Counted from the first letter of the stretch, positions 10,915 to 22,087 are shown. The stretch: DNA of 52,803 nt from Opitutaceae bacterium (GCA_005792355.1 SXSC01000001.1:1-52803), one strand, 5' to 3'. The notes: generated by a model from the sequence alone, not told the origin. Program-made: numbers and translations.

Positions 10915-11162
10915 CTGGACCCACCATGCTCTCGTCGCGAAGAACCGCTTGCCGCCAAAAGTCATCATCGCAGTATCCCTCCAAGCCCAGCTTTGCGCCA
11001 TCCCCTTTAACGGGGATGCTCAATTATTGGCGGGTAGTGGAGGCGCGTCCTCCTCGCAGTCGTGTCATCGTCGCCCGGACCGTGCCCGAAAACATGTTCG
11101 GCAACTGGAATCTTCCTCCGCACACCGCCTTGCCGGTTGCTCCTCCCATCCCACCCATTCCC

Positions 11163-14027
11163 GTGAAAAAATCCGTTTCCGCCCGCTTCCTGCTCGCCGC
11201 CCTCGCCGGCTGGCTCGCCGCCTCGACCGCGACCGTCGCACAGACCGCCTCCCCCGCACCGAAATGAAGCGCCGTCGTCCTCAGTCCTTTTCAGGTCAAC
11301 ACCTCCCGCGACGCCGGCTACGTCGCGTCCAGCACGCTCGCCGGCACGCGCTTGAATTCAGAAATCTGGGACACGCCCGCGGCGATTTCGGTTTTCACCT
11401 CCGAATTCCTGTCCGACCTCGGGATTCTCGACGTCAAGTCTTCGCTCAATTTTGCGCTCAACGCCTCCGAGGACACCAGCAACTTCACCGGCAATTTCCT
11501 CGTCGCGAACGACGTGAACATCCAGATCCGCGGCTTCGTCGAGGCGGCCGTCGGCCGCAATTACTTCACGTGGCGGCTGTCGTCCGATGTGTTCAACGTC
11601 GAGCGCATCGATTTCTCCCGCGGCCCCAACTCCGTGCTGTTCGGCGTCGGCGCGCCCGGCGGCATCGTCAACACCTCCAGCAAGCGCGCCCTCCTCGGTC
11701 GCGACTCCTCTCAGCTCCGCACCCGCATCGGCAGTTGGGACGACTACCGCGTCGAATACGATTTCAGCAAAACCCTCTTCAAGGACAAACTCGCCGTCCG
11801 CGCCAATCTGCTCTGGCAGGACAAAAACGACTGGCGCAAATTCAAGTCTTCCGAACGTCGCGCCGGCGCACTCGCGGCCACCTATCGGCCTTTCAAGGGC
11901 ACTGAAATCCGCCTCGATAGCGAATACGGCGACGTCGATCAGTTGCACGCCCAGCCCTATCCCGCCCGGGAGGGCTTCGTCGGCTGGGAGGCCGCTGGCC
12001 GGCTCATTGCCAGCACCTACGGTCAGGCGGTAAGCGGCACGACGGCCAACACGGTTCCCACGGTTGTTTGGGATCCGTTTTCCGGCGGTCCTCCGGTGAG
12101 TTGGAACGGCAGTCGGATCGCCAGCGTTGGCCCCCGCGCCAGCGGGCTCGCCAACATCGGAGCCTCGGTGCTCAATGAATCCAAGCATCCCCGTTGGGCG
12201 GCGATCACCAGCCCCGGTTGGACCAACAATTTTTATTACTAGAACTACGCCGGTTTCCTCGAACAACGCCTCGGCGACAACTTTTCCATCGAGGCCGCGT
12301 TCAACCGCCAGCGCGAGTCGCGCTCCCAGAACCGGCCGACCGGCTTCGCCGAGGTTGTCATGCGCGTCGATCCCAACGCTGTGCGCCCGGTCGCCAGCAA
12401 TGCCCTCGGCGTCGTCACCGCCACCGAACCCAATCCGAATGTCGGCCGCACCTACATCGAGGGCCGCAATTTCGGCCTCCTGATTGCCGACCGGACAATC
12501 GACGACTACCGCCTGACGACCTCCTACCGGCTCGATCTCACCTCCCGTAATCGCTGGCTTGGTCGCCACGACCTCGCCGCCCTCGTCGGCCGCACCGACA
12601 CGCTCAACCGCGACGACATCTTCGACAACCGCAACACCACTCCCCTCGGCAACGTCACTTTCCCGCTGGATTTCACCAACGGCAACAACGGGGTTTTCCG
12701 CCGCACCTACCTCGATTTCTCGAACCCTGATCCCCGCTGGCACGGCCTCGCCGATCCGAACCGCTACCGCCTCGCGGGCCAGCACGGCATCACCGAGGCC
12801 ATGGTCCGCACCGGCGACGCCGGCCGCGATTTTCTCACCCGCGCCGACACCTCGATGCTTGCCACGCAGAGCCGCTGGTTCGACGGCCGCGTGGTCGTCA
12901 CCGGGGGTTTTCGCCGGGACCGGCTGCGCGTTTGGACGGACACCATCGACACCGACGGCGACGGCGACCTCAACGAACACCGCGCCGCCGTGACGCGCCT
13001 TTATCCGCGCCGGCAGCAGAACGGCCTGAAGGCGTTCGACCAGGGCGACACCAAGACCTTCGGCACTGTCGTGCATCCGCTCCCCTGGCTCGCGGCCTTC
13101 TACAACCAGTCGAACAGCTTTCGGCCCCAGTCGAACCAGGACATCAACGGCGCCCTGATCGGCAACCGCAAGGGCGAGGGCCGGGACTACGGCCTGCGCT
13201 TCCGCCTGTGGGACAGCAAGGTCAACGTCTCAATCGCCCGCTACACCACCGACGACGCCAACGCCGCCGTCGGCTACGACAACAACTTCAACAATTTCAT
13301 GAACTCGATCTGGCGCACCATCGGCCAGTCCGACCTGCAGCGTGCACCCGCGTCCGACAGCCAGGATCTGAGCGGCAAGGGCACCGAGCTCGAAATTACC
13401 GCCAATCCCACACCGAATTGGCGCCTCGCGATCAATGCCGCGCAGACTCACCAGGTCGCCTCGTCCCTTTTCCCGCGCAACGGCCTTTACCTCGAGAGCA
13501 ACCGCCCCTTGTGGATGCAAAACGCCACCCGGTTACTCGGCAGCGAAATTGTCGCCGGCATCCCAAACCCCGATCCGGTCACGGGCGGCCCGGCCACGGT
13601 GCTCACCGCGCTGCGCGAAGCAGAGGCAATCTATCGCAGCAACACCGCTGGTGCCGGGTCCACGCGACGGCAGCTGCGCGAATACACCGGAAATTTTTTT
13701 ACCGCCTATTCGTTCCGCAGCCACGAGGGATTTCTCCGCGGCCTCACCGTCGGCGGAGGAGCCAACCACCGCGGCAAGGTCGTCGTCGGCTTCGACACCA
13801 CGAGGAAGAACGCCATCATTTACGGCCCCGCCTACACCCTCGCCAACGCCATGCTCTCCTATGATGTGCGTCTTAAGAAATCCCGCACTCTCAAGTTCCA
13901 GCTCAACATCGACAACCTGTTCGACGTTTCCAAACCGATCCTGACCGATGCAAGTGAGACCCAGGAATTCAGCTATGTCTTCCAAACCCCGCGCAGCTTC
14001 GCGATCACGACGACAGTGAGCTTCTGA
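11163..14027 (+). pseudogene. TonB-dependent receptor interrupted by two in-frame stop codons
   Basis: One reading frame of 955 codons runs from GTG 11,163 to TGA 14,027 with no frameshift, broken only by TGA at 11,265-11,267 and TAG at 12,240-12,242. The product would have a signal peptide (VKKSVSARFLLAALAGWLAA), the family box AVVLSPFQVNTSRDAGYVA directly after the first stop, a plug domain (PAAISVFTSEFLSDLG, RIDFSRGPNSVLFGVGAPGG) and a barrel ending QTPRSFAITTTVSF. The TAG sits in NFYY-stop-NYAGFLEQR, where CAG (Gln) would be expected, so one C-to-T change explains it. Close relatives at 14,496 and 18,992 are intact. Recent pseudogenisation is the simplest reading; sequencing error or readthrough cannot be excluded. 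Confidence 0.8.
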
Positions 14028-14134
14028 GCCGCACGATGCAGTCAGCCGGAAATCGTCCGGATCCTCACGGTCCGGCATGAGGTGTGGGCAAAGGACTTGG
14101 ATTTGAAGTGAACGCGGTCTCTTTGGGATTTGAG

Positions 14135-14206
14135 TGCCCTCAGCTGCGACGGAGCGCAGCCCGCCGAAGCATACGTTTCGTTTCGGAGGGCGACGCTCCG
14201 TCGTCG
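14135..14206. repeat. REP-like imperfect palindrome, class IV
   Basis: Arms of about 33 bp built on TGCGACGGAGCG (14,145-14,156) and its imperfect inverse CGCTCCGTCGTCGC (14,194-14,207) flank a short AT-richer loop with ACGTTTCGTTTCGG. It lies in the 468-bp gap between two receptor genes, which has no reading frame of its own. Confidence 0.6.
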
Positions 14207-14287
14207 CCGAGTGCGTACGATTGCTCGACTGAGACGCCCGTTTCCGGTCCCCTCCGATGGGGTGCAGTTGAGGAATGAGAGTTTAGG

Positions 14288-14307
14288 GTTCGATCTTCAG
14301 ATCGAAC
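14288..14307 (+). promoter_or_regulatory. Perfect hairpin in the leader region of the second TonB receptor
   Basis: GTTCGATCT and AGATCGAAC form a perfect 9-bp inverted repeat around TC, 189 bp before the ATG at 14,496. A second short hairpin (GCGAC...GTCGC) lies near 14,445-14,460. They could be a DNA operator or an mRNA structure; nothing decides which. Confidence 0.35.
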
Positions 14308-14495
14308 GGCGTTTTATCCCGACCGAAAATGTGACTCACCATTTGGTTTTGCTCTCAACCCTCGCCACTCAACTCTCAACTGAATTTCTACCGCCAAGCG
14401 CGCACCATAGCTTGCGCGTCTGCCACCCTTTGTTATTCGTCTCGCGACTGCGGAGTCGCTGTCGCCCCGCGACAACCCACAACCCGCCGTAGTCT

Positions 14496-17400
14496 ATGAA
14501 AAGCTCACTCCCCACCCCGCTCGCCCTCCTCATCGTCGGGATTGCCGCCACTGTTTCCACCAGTGCCCAAACGCTCCCGTCCGCCCAGCCGACCGCCGGC
14601 TCCGCCGTCAAGCGCGCCGATCAAACCGTCACGCTGTCCGCTTTCACCGTATCAGATTCGAAGGACGTCGGCTACACCGCGACCAATACGCTCGCCGGCA
14701 CCCGGCTCAACACGCCACTGAAGGATGTCGGCACTTCCATCTCCGTCGTCACGAAGGAATTTCTCGTCGATATCGGGTCCAACGACAGCGGCACGCTGCT
14801 GCCTTATACGGTCGGCACCGAGGTGGGGGGCACGGATGGCAACTATGCCGGCGGATCCATTTCCGATCGGCGCCCCGAACAGGCGGGGGCACGCGCCGAG
14901 CCCGAGCGCAATCAGCGGGTGCGCGGCCTCGCCTCCGCCGAGCTCACGCGCGACTACTTCCTCTCCGACATTCCGTTCGATTCCTACAACACGGAGCGCG
15001 TCACCATTAACCGCGGCCCCAACGCCCTTCTCTTCGGCATCGGCAGTCCCGGCGGCGTGATCAACAACTCCACGCTGCCGCCGGTGTTCGGCAGCAATTT
15101 CTACGAGGCCAAATTCCAAATCGGCCAGCGCGGCTCCCACCGCGAATCGTTTGATCTCAACCGCGAGATTATCCCGCGCCGGGTGGTGGTGCGGATCGCC
15201 GGCCTCAACAAGCGCGCTGAGTATAAGCAGCGCCCGGCCTGGGAGCGCGACCAGCGCGGTTTCGGCGCCATCACCGCCGTGCTCGCGGAGAATCGCGGCA
15301 GCCGCGTGCTCGGCGCCACCACGCTCCGCGCCAACACCGAATACGGCGACCTCGCCGCCAATCCACCGAGCGTCACACCGCCCTCCGACGGCATCTCGTC
15401 CTGGTGGAGCCTGCCCTCGCGCGACCTGCAGAAGTTCACCGGCACGGTCTTCCCCGCCTACTACGACGACGGCACCTTCGTGCCCCGGGCGACGATCGAC
15501 GGCCGCACGCAGCAGTCGATCATCGGCCACACCGGCATTCCGAATTTTCTCCAGTTCAATGCCATCTACCCGCAGGCCGGCCGGCCCACGCAGGGCCTCA
15601 CGGGCGCCAACGCGAACCTCGCCGGCGGCCAGGGCCGCATCCTGTGGACGGGCGTGCCGGGTCGCATCCGTTTCGACATCTACGCCACGACCAACGCCTA
15701 TGCCACCGCGTTCTTTCCCGGCTTCGACAATCCCTCGCTGCAGGACCGAAATGTCTTCGACTTCTACAACAACCTTTTCTCCGGCGAAACCAACCGGGTG
15801 GACCGCGACTTCCAGGCGCACACCGTCACGCTCGAGCAGGCGCTGTGGGGTGGTCGCGCCGGCGTCGAGCTGAGCTACGACTACCAGCGCTACCGCAACG
15901 ACCGGCGGCAACCCTTCAACGGCGGCACCTCCGAGGTGCGCATCGACATCAACCAATACCTCGGCAACGACCAGCCCAACCCCAATCTCGGCCGGCCCTA
16001 CTACGTGGTCGACACCGCCAACACGAACGACAGCCGGACCGATCGCGAGGCGGCGCGCGCCACCGCCTTCGTCACGCTCGACGGCAAGGATCTGTTCGGC
16101 AAAGGCCGTGGCGCATTCTGGTTTGGGAAGCACACGCTCACCGGCATGTATTTCGATAACACCATCGAGACCCGGAGCCGCACCTTCGGCCTCACCACCG
16201 ACGCGCAGACCCTCAACCTCACGACCATGCTGGCCGGCAACAGCGACAATTTCCGCCGTCAGATCGGGGCGGCGGTCTATGTCGGGCCGTCGCTGCTTAA
16301 CACCTCGAGCGGCTCCGCCGTCCGCCTCGGCTCCATCCCCGACGTTGTCCTGCCGCAGGACGGCGATCGCTACGAGATGTTCTACTTCGATCCCACCACC
16401 CTCCCCGCCGCCAGCCGGACAGTGCGCACCACGGCCATCGACATCCGCCGCTTCCTGCGCTCCGGCAACATCGGCCGCCGTGAAATCAAATCCTCCGTCG
16501 CCAGTCTCCAGAGCTACTGGCTCGACAGCCACGTCGTGACCATCGCCGGCCTCCGCCGCGACGAGCAGAAGACATTTGAGCGCGTCAACTTCGACAACGA
16601 TACCGATCCGCTCACGAGCGATCGGCTCTTGATCGGCGACTTCGATCCGGCGGCGATCCGCCTCCGCGGCGCGCCCTCCGATGTCGCCAAGGGCGACACG
16701 CTCACGTGGAGCGTCGTCGCCAACTATCCGGCGAAGCTCCTCGGCCGCCTCCCGTTCGGCGCCGATCTGCGCGTCTTCGCCAACCGCTCGGAAAACTTCA
16801 GCCCCGTGGGCGCCCGGCGCGATGTCTACAACAACCTCCAGACTGCGCCCACCGGCACGACCAAGGAATACGGCTTCATGTTCGAGCTCTTCGGCGGCAA
16901 GTTCTCCGCCCGGGTGAATCACTTCGAGACGGCGGGCACGGGCTTCACCAACCCGGCGCTCCAGGGCGCGGTCACCACCATGCTCAGCGGCCACGAGACG
17001 TTGTCCCTGCAGCGCCTGCTCGACGCCGAGAACAACGGCTTCACCCTCGATCAGGTCGGCCTGACCCAGGCGGGCGTGCCTTCCTTCGCCCGAGCTTATC
17101 AGGAAATCATCAACTTCCTCCCCGAGCCCACGCGCGGCATCCGCAATCTTCGCATCGAAACCCTCAACGGCGTGCGCCGCTTCGTGGGCAATCCGATTCT
17201 CGGCGCCGTGGGCACCTCGTCCTTTGTCGCCAAAGGCTGGGAGTTCGACCTTACCGGCAATCCTGCCCGCGGCCTCCGCGTGTCCCTCAACGTCGCCCAA
17301 CAGAACACCATCAAGTCGGACATCGCGCCCGAGATGCGCAAGTTTGCCGCCGAGATGCGCGCCAACATCGACAAATCTCCCATGCGAAACGTCTTCGACA

Positions 17401-17882
17401 GCCCCACGCTCGGCGAAACCAATTCGCACTTCGGCCGCTTCGAGAACAACGTGACCCGGCCGATCGCCGCCGAGGTGGCGAAGGAGGGCACGAAGTCCCT
17501 CGAGCAACGCGAATGGCGCGTCAACGCCGTCGTGAGCTACGACTTCTCCGGACGCCTCCGCGGCTGGGGCATCGGCGCCGGCGCCCGCTGGCAATCGGAG
17601 GTCGCCACCGGTTATCCCAACTATATCGACTCCGCCGGCATCATCCAACCTGACCTGACCAAGCCATTCTTTGGCGACCCCGAGTTCAACGGCGACGGCT
17701 GGATCAGCTACAAGCGGCGCATCTTCAAGGATCGGGTCGCCTGGCGCATCCAGCTCAATGTGCGCAACCTGATCGGCTCAGATTCGCTCATTCCAGTCAG
17801 CACCAATCCCGACGGCCGCGCCGCCATCGTCCGCATCCCGCCAGACCGGCAGTGGTTCGTGACAAACACTTTCCGCTTCTGA
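14496..17882 (+). CDS. TonB-dependent receptor (intact)
   Basis: The 1,128-residue outer-membrane receptor carries a signal peptide (about 1-24, ending STSAQ), then the family box VTLSAFTVSDSKDVGYTA and a plug domain (about 60-210: VGTSISVVTKEFLVDIGS, NTERVTINRGPNALLFGIGS then PGGVIN). The rest is a long 22-strand-type barrel ending in RQWFVTNTFRF, a proper C-terminal Phe for BAM insertion. Length is normal for this Opitutaceae-type group, which lacks a SusD partner. It should import an oligosaccharide or a similar ligand using TonB/ExbBD energy. It follows the broken paralogue on the same strand and precedes a truncated one. The ligand is not predictable. Confidence 0.92.
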   Translation: MKSSLPTPLALLIVGIAATVSTSAQTLPSAQPTAGSAVKRADQTVTLSAFTVSDSKDVGYTATNTLAGTRLNTPLKDVGTSISVVTKEFLVDIGSNDSGTLLPYTVGTEVGGTDGNYAGGSISDRRPEQAGARAEPERNQRVRGLASAELTRDYFLSDIPFDSYNTERVTINRGPNALLFGIGSPGGVINNSTLPPVFGSNFYEAKFQIGQRGSHRESFDLNREIIPRRVVVRIAGLNKRAEYKQRPAWERDQRGFGAITAVLAENRGSRVLGATTLRANTEYGDLAANPPSVTPPSDGISSWWSLPSRDLQKFTGTVFPAYYDDGTFVPRATIDGRTQQSIIGHTGIPNFLQFNAIYPQAGRPTQGLTGANANLAGGQGRILWTGVPGRIRFDIYATTNAYATAFFPGFDNPSLQDRNVFDFYNNLFSGETNRVDRDFQAHTVTLEQALWGGRAGVELSYDYQRYRNDRRQPFNGGTSEVRIDINQYLGNDQPNPNLGRPYYVVDTANTNDSRTDREAARATAFVTLDGKDLFGKGRGAFWFGKHTLTGMYFDNTIETRSRTFGLTTDAQTLNLTTMLAGNSDNFRRQIGAAVYVGPSLLNTSSGSAVRLGSIPDVVLPQDGDRYEMFYFDPTTLPAASRTVRTTAIDIRRFLRSGNIGRREIKSSVASLQSYWLDSHVVTIAGLRRDEQKTFERVNFDNDTDPLTSDRLLIGDFDPAAIRLRGAPSDVAKGDTLTWSVVANYPAKLLGRLPFGADLRVFANRSENFSPVGARRDVYNNLQTAPTGTTKEYGFMFELFGGKFSARVNHFETAGTGFTNPALQGAVTTMLSGHETLSLQRLLDAENNGFTLDQVGLTQAGVPSFARAYQEIINFLPEPTRGIRNLRIETLNGVRRFVGNPILGAVGTSSFVAKGWEFDLTGNPARGLRVSLNVAQQNTIKSDIAPEMRKFAAEMRANIDKSPMRNVFDSPTLGETNSHFGRFENNVTRPIAAEVAKEGTKSLEQREWRVNAVVSYDFSGRLRGWGIGAGARWQSEVATGYPNYIDSAGIIQPDLTKPFFGDPEFNGDGWISYKRRIFKDRVAWRIQLNVRNLIGSDSLIPVSTNPDGRAAIVRIPPDRQWFVTNTFRF

Positions 17883-17912
17883 CGGCTCATAGAATTCCAA
17901 CCTCTCAAGCGA

Positions 17913-18592
17913 ATGGGGCCCTCTGCCAACCACCTGCTGCTCATCGCGGCGTGTGCAATTTACGCTGCCGGCCCCGTTCCCTGCGCCCAGGCGCAAAGCG
18001 GAGGCGGTTCCTCCTCCCCCGAAATTCGGCGACCGGCTCCGTCTCCGGCCGCGGGCAGAGCGAGGTCACGGGCCGATACCTCGGCAACGTCCGCGGCACC
18101 GTCAAAGGCACCGCCCTCACCGCCTTCACCGACAACTCCGGCACGTTTCGTCTCACGCAAGTCCCGAGCGACCAGGTGACGCTGGAGACATTCTACTTCG
18201 GACTCGATTCCCAGCAGGTCACTCTCGACGTGGCGCCGGGCCAGGCCCTCGAGCAGAATGTCAGCCTCACCAGCCGCGCCGCCGTCGGCGACAAGCCGGG
18301 CGTTGTGAAGCTCGATCCCTTCGTGCTCACTTCCTCAAAACTCACCGAGGGCGAGGCGCTGGCGACCAACGAGCAGCGCTTCGCGCCGAACATCAAGAAC
18401 GTCGTCTCCACCGACGCCTTCGGCGACGTCGCAGAGGGCAACATTGCCGAGTTTATGCGCTCTCGCCCGGGTGTGACCGTCGGCTACGAGGACGAGATGC
18501 CCACGTCGGTCTCGATCCGCGGCTTCGGCGGCAACATGACCAACGTGATGAGCGACGGCGCCACTACGGCCAATTCCGCCCGCATCGGCTAA
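17913..18592 (+). pseudogene. Truncated and frameshifted TonB receptor with carboxypeptidase-regulatory-like domain
   Basis: From ATG 17,913 a signal peptide is read (MGPSANHLLLIAACAIYAAG, then PCAQAQSGG). The frame then shifts at about 18,030, and the other frame continues as GTVKGTALTAFTDNSGTFRL, a carboxypeptidase-regulatory/CNA-B-like repeat. It continues with a VVKLDPFVLTSSKL box and a plug domain (NIAEFMRSRPGVTVGYEDEM) and stops at 18,590-18,592 just after SIRGFGGNMTNVMSDG. The whole barrel (over 700 residues) is missing. A different subfamily from its neighbours, it starts only 31 bp after the previous receptor. Clearly non-functional. Confidence 0.75.
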
Positions 18593-18991
18593 TCCTGCGA
18601 ATGCGATTTCATTCACTTTGGGTCCGTGCGCAAGTTCGCCGAGTTGGAAGGCCTCGCGGTAAATTGCTCGACGCGAGTCGGAAATCGAGGATTGCCGTTC
18701 CGGAGCCGATGCTTTCAGTTGCGGTTGCGATGTCCGATTCCGGCGAATCTCCGCTGTCCCCTTCGAATCCGCCGGCGGGGCCTGGCCTGAGCTTGTCGCA
18801 GGGGGCAAATCCGCCCGCGGTGGGCGTGTCGCAATGGTTCGCCGCTGAAGTGCAGCCGCACGAGGCGTGCGCTGCGCGCCTACCTCCACGGTTTCGTTTC
18901 GCCAACAGGTGCCTTCGTGGTGAAGCGCGACCGCAACGGGCGGCCGGCCACGGAGACGCCGCTCCAGCAAACAACCGCACCGTCCCAGACC
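18593..18991. other. Intergenic region before the third receptor
   Basis: About 400 bp with no supported gene. It probably contains the scar of the deletion that removed the barrel of the preceding receptor, followed by the leader of the 18,992 gene. No clear promoter or terminator was recognised. Confidence 0.4.
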
Positions 18992-21900
18992 ATGAAAAAA
19001 TCCCTGCCCGCCCGCTTCACCGCCGCGCTTGTCGCCTTCACCACCGCCGCACTGTCAGCGCAGACGGTTCCCGGCTCTGCCGTCATTGCGCCGGAAAAAG
19101 AGGAGGCCGTCGTGCTCTCACCGTTTTCGGTCAGCACGAGCCGCGACGTCGGCTTCGTGGCCGCCGCCTCGTTGGCTGGCGGCCGGATGTCCACCGACCT
19201 CAAGGACACGCCGCTTGCCTATTCGGTCATCACCAAGGAATTCATCCAGGCCCTCAATCTGATCGATACTGAACAGGCCATGGAGTGGGCGGTGAATTCG
19301 TCGGTCGTCCGCGACGACGGCTCGGACCGCATCTTCAACGGCGACGGCGGCTCGCGCACGCGCGTCCGTGGCGTGGTGACCAAGTCGCTGCGCAATTTCT
19401 TCGAACTGGGACGCTACACCGACACCTACAGTCAGGAGCGCATTGACTTCGCCCGCGGCACCAATGCCCTGCTCATCGGCAACGCCGGCCTGGGCGGCGC
19501 TTCCATCGCTCTGACCAAGCAGGCCATGTTCGGCAAGGGTGTGAGCGAGGTCGGATTGAGTGGGGACAACTACGGCGCGAAACGCGTGACCCTCGATCTC
19601 AACCAACCCCTGGGTGAAAAAGTAGCCGTGCGGACGAGCCTGCTCTGGCAGGATTCGGATTCCTGGCGCGACCGCGTTTTCGATCGCCGCAAGGGCATCT
19701 ATCTGACCGCTTCCTACCGCCCGTGGAAGAAGACGCAGTTGCGGGTGGACTTTGAAAACTACCGGCAGGATGAACTGCTGGCCCTGTCGCATCTCAACGA
19801 TCAGGTTTCGGGCTGGGATGGCGCGACTGTCTTCTCGGCGGCCACCGCGACGTTTGCGTCCGCGAACGCCGCGGGAGTGACGCGCCTGGGCAACGCCGCC
19901 AACGAATTCAACCTGGTTGTACCGGGCGTCAGCGGCCTTTCGACCGTGACGAATTACCTCAACCAGTGGAGAACATTGGGCGGAGCGGCGACCACGACCA
20001 CACCGGTCAATGGCGTCTTGCCCGTTAATTTCAATCAATTGGGCGCCGGGGGGTCCTACATGATCGACATCCCCAACGAACCGGCCAACCGCTTCACGAC
20101 CGCGACGAGCAAGTCCAAGTTTTTCGTCCCCAACCGCTCGACGGTCACGATGCCGTCCAACCTCCCGACGTTCATCCAGCTGTTGCAGAACTTCTCCGCC
20201 TTTGCGGATCAGCAGGTGGGAGAGCACCTTTTCCTGCAAGCGGCCTACAGTCACACCTATTCAGGGCGCAGCACCAACTCGCTGGCGATTGACCTGGCCA
20301 ACGTGTATATCGACATCAATCGCAACCTGCCCAACGGGCAGCCGAATCCCTTCTACCTCGAGCCCTATTCCGAGAACACCCGGGTCAATCTGCGGGATGG
20401 CTATGACTGGTTTGACGAGGCGCGGGTGGCCGCCGCGTACGTCCGGGACAACACACGCTTCGGCTCCTTCCGCTTCAACGTGCTTGCCGGCCATACGACC
20501 CGGGACACCGACGTCCGGATTTACGCTCCCAGCATGGCCCGGAACGCCGACCTGCGCCAACGCCCGACCTTCGATGGCTTTGGCTACCGTTATTATCTCA
20601 GGGACTCCGTGCAGATCTATGCGCCCCCCGCGCAGGTCTCCTATTACAACGCGCCGACGAACACCACGACCACCTACCCCGTGGAGAACTACCTCGCGCT
20701 CTACGCCTCCGACTCCGACAACCGCACCGCCAAGCGCACCTTTGACAACCTGCAGACCTCGATCTTCGCCAAGCTGTTCAAGGACCGGGTCACCGTGCTG
20801 GCCGGCGCCCGGCGGGACCACTTCCAGAACCGGACGTGGAACCAGCGGACCAACGCGGTTAATTCGTATCCGGCTGATTGGGACGGCAAGACCTTCTACA
20901 CCAATCCCAGCGCGCCTGCGAATTACTTCGATCTGACCGCGGCGCAGAAGTCTTTCTACAACCCGCCCGACATCGACCAGTATGTCAGCACCGTCACCTA
21001 TGGATCGGTGTTTCACCTGAAGTCCTGGCTCAGCGGTTTCTACAATTACGCCCAGACCTACGACACGTCACGGGCGGTGCAGGAACTCAACGGCAATCTC
21101 GTCAGTCCGCTGGCCTCCGATGGCTGGGATGCGGGGATCCGTTTCAGTCTGCTGGGCGGCCGCCTCAACGCCTCCCTTTCGACCTACGGGACGACGCAAA
21201 ACCACACGATCATCGGCGGCCAGGGCTTCCTCCGCCAACTTACCGAGGCCAACGTCGTCGGCGACCTGTCCACGACGGGCCGCAACAACCGCGGACTGAC
21301 GGTCGTTCCCCTCGAATGGTATGACTATCAGGACAGCAAGGCCACGGGTTACGAGTTTGAGGTTGTGGCCAACCTCACCAACAACTGGCGCCTCACCTAC
21401 AATCTGGCGTTCCCGGAGACCAAGGCGTCGAATCGCTACTCCGACACGTGGGCCTACCTCGCCAAGAACGAAGCCACGCTCAGGCAAGTCGCCCAGGATG
21501 CCGGGGTCAGCTTTGACGCGAACAACGTGGGCTCCACGACCCTGCTCGCGAGCGAATCGCCGGATGTCGCCACCGCGGTGGCGGCGTGGAATACGATGCA
21601 GGTGTGGAAACGCTCGAATGACCCGGCCTTGCAGATCGTGAACAACAACTACAAGTACACGACCAACCTCTATACCGACTACCGCTTTGGTGAAGGTAAG
21701 CTGAAGGGGTTGCGGGTGGGTGGCGGCGTGCAGTATCGGAGCAAGATTCAAATCGGCAATCGGGCCAACGACTCGGTCGTCAATCCCGCCAATCCGCTTG
21801 CGGCCATTGACGACCCCAGTGTCGACGGCAACACGCCGGTCTACATGAAGGCGTGGTTCATGGGCACCGCCACGTTCGCCTATGAGATGAAGCTGCGCAG

Positions 21901-22087
21901 CATCGGGAAGCTCTCCCTCAATCTCAATGTGTCCAACCTGTTGGCGCGGGAGGATCCGATTTATTACGGCGCCAGTGTGCGGCCGCGCAATGGCGACGTC
22001 CGCAACCCGTCCCGCGTGACGGCCGGCGGGCCCTTCTACTATCCCGAGCCGCGCAAGTTCTCAGTGTCGGCGCGGCTGACGTTCTAA
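18992..22087 (+). CDS. TonB-dependent receptor (intact)
   Basis: The protein is 1,031 residues from ATG 18,992 (the frame is open upstream to 18,917, but MKKSLPARFTAALVAFTTAA is a clear signal peptide start). The box AVVLSPFSVSTSRDVGFVAA follows, then the plug (LAYSVITKEFIQALNLIDTE, QERIDFARGTNALLIGNAGLG) and a barrel ending EPRKFSVSARLTF. It belongs to the same group as the 11,163 and 14,496 receptors but is well diverged, so the ligands probably differ. Role: energised uptake across the outer membrane. No SusD-like lipoprotein or sugar operon is adjacent; downstream lies decayed DNA. Confidence 0.92.
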   Translation: MKKSLPARFTAALVAFTTAALSAQTVPGSAVIAPEKEEAVVLSPFSVSTSRDVGFVAAASLAGGRMSTDLKDTPLAYSVITKEFIQALNLIDTEQAMEWAVNSSVVRDDGSDRIFNGDGGSRTRVRGVVTKSLRNFFELGRYTDTYSQERIDFARGTNALLIGNAGLGGASIALTKQAMFGKGVSEVGLSGDNYGAKRVTLDLNQPLGEKVAVRTSLLWQDSDSWRDRVFDRRKGIYLTASYRPWKKTQLRVDFENYRQDELLALSHLNDQVSGWDGATVFSAATATFASANAAGVTRLGNAANEFNLVVPGVSGLSTVTNYLNQWRTLGGAATTTTPVNGVLPVNFNQLGAGGSYMIDIPNEPANRFTTATSKSKFFVPNRSTVTMPSNLPTFIQLLQNFSAFADQQVGEHLFLQAAYSHTYSGRSTNSLAIDLANVYIDINRNLPNGQPNPFYLEPYSENTRVNLRDGYDWFDEARVAAAYVRDNTRFGSFRFNVLAGHTTRDTDVRIYAPSMARNADLRQRPTFDGFGYRYYLRDSVQIYAPPAQVSYYNAPTNTTTTYPVENYLALYASDSDNRTAKRTFDNLQTSIFAKLFKDRVTVLAGARRDHFQNRTWNQRTNAVNSYPADWDGKTFYTNPSAPANYFDLTAAQKSFYNPPDIDQYVSTVTYGSVFHLKSWLSGFYNYAQTYDTSRAVQELNGNLVSPLASDGWDAGIRFSLLGGRLNASLSTYGTTQNHTIIGGQGFLRQLTEANVVGDLSTTGRNNRGLTVVPLEWYDYQDSKATGYEFEVVANLTNNWRLTYNLAFPETKASNRYSDTWAYLAKNEATLRQVAQDAGVSFDANNVGSTTLLASESPDVATAVAAWNTMQVWKRSNDPALQIVNNNYKYTTNLYTDYRFGEGKLKGLRVGGGVQYRSKIQIGNRANDSVVNPANPLAAIDDPSVDGNTPVYMKAWFMGTATFAYEMKLRSIGKLSLNLNVSNLLAREDPIYYGASVRPRNGDVRNPSRVTAGGPFYYPEPRKFSVSARLTF

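Noticed and set aside
14652..17648. Very long minus-strand open frame (998 codons) antisense to the TonB receptor
   Set aside because: It is a Gly/Ala/Glu-rich shadow of the intact receptor on the plus strand with no domain signature.
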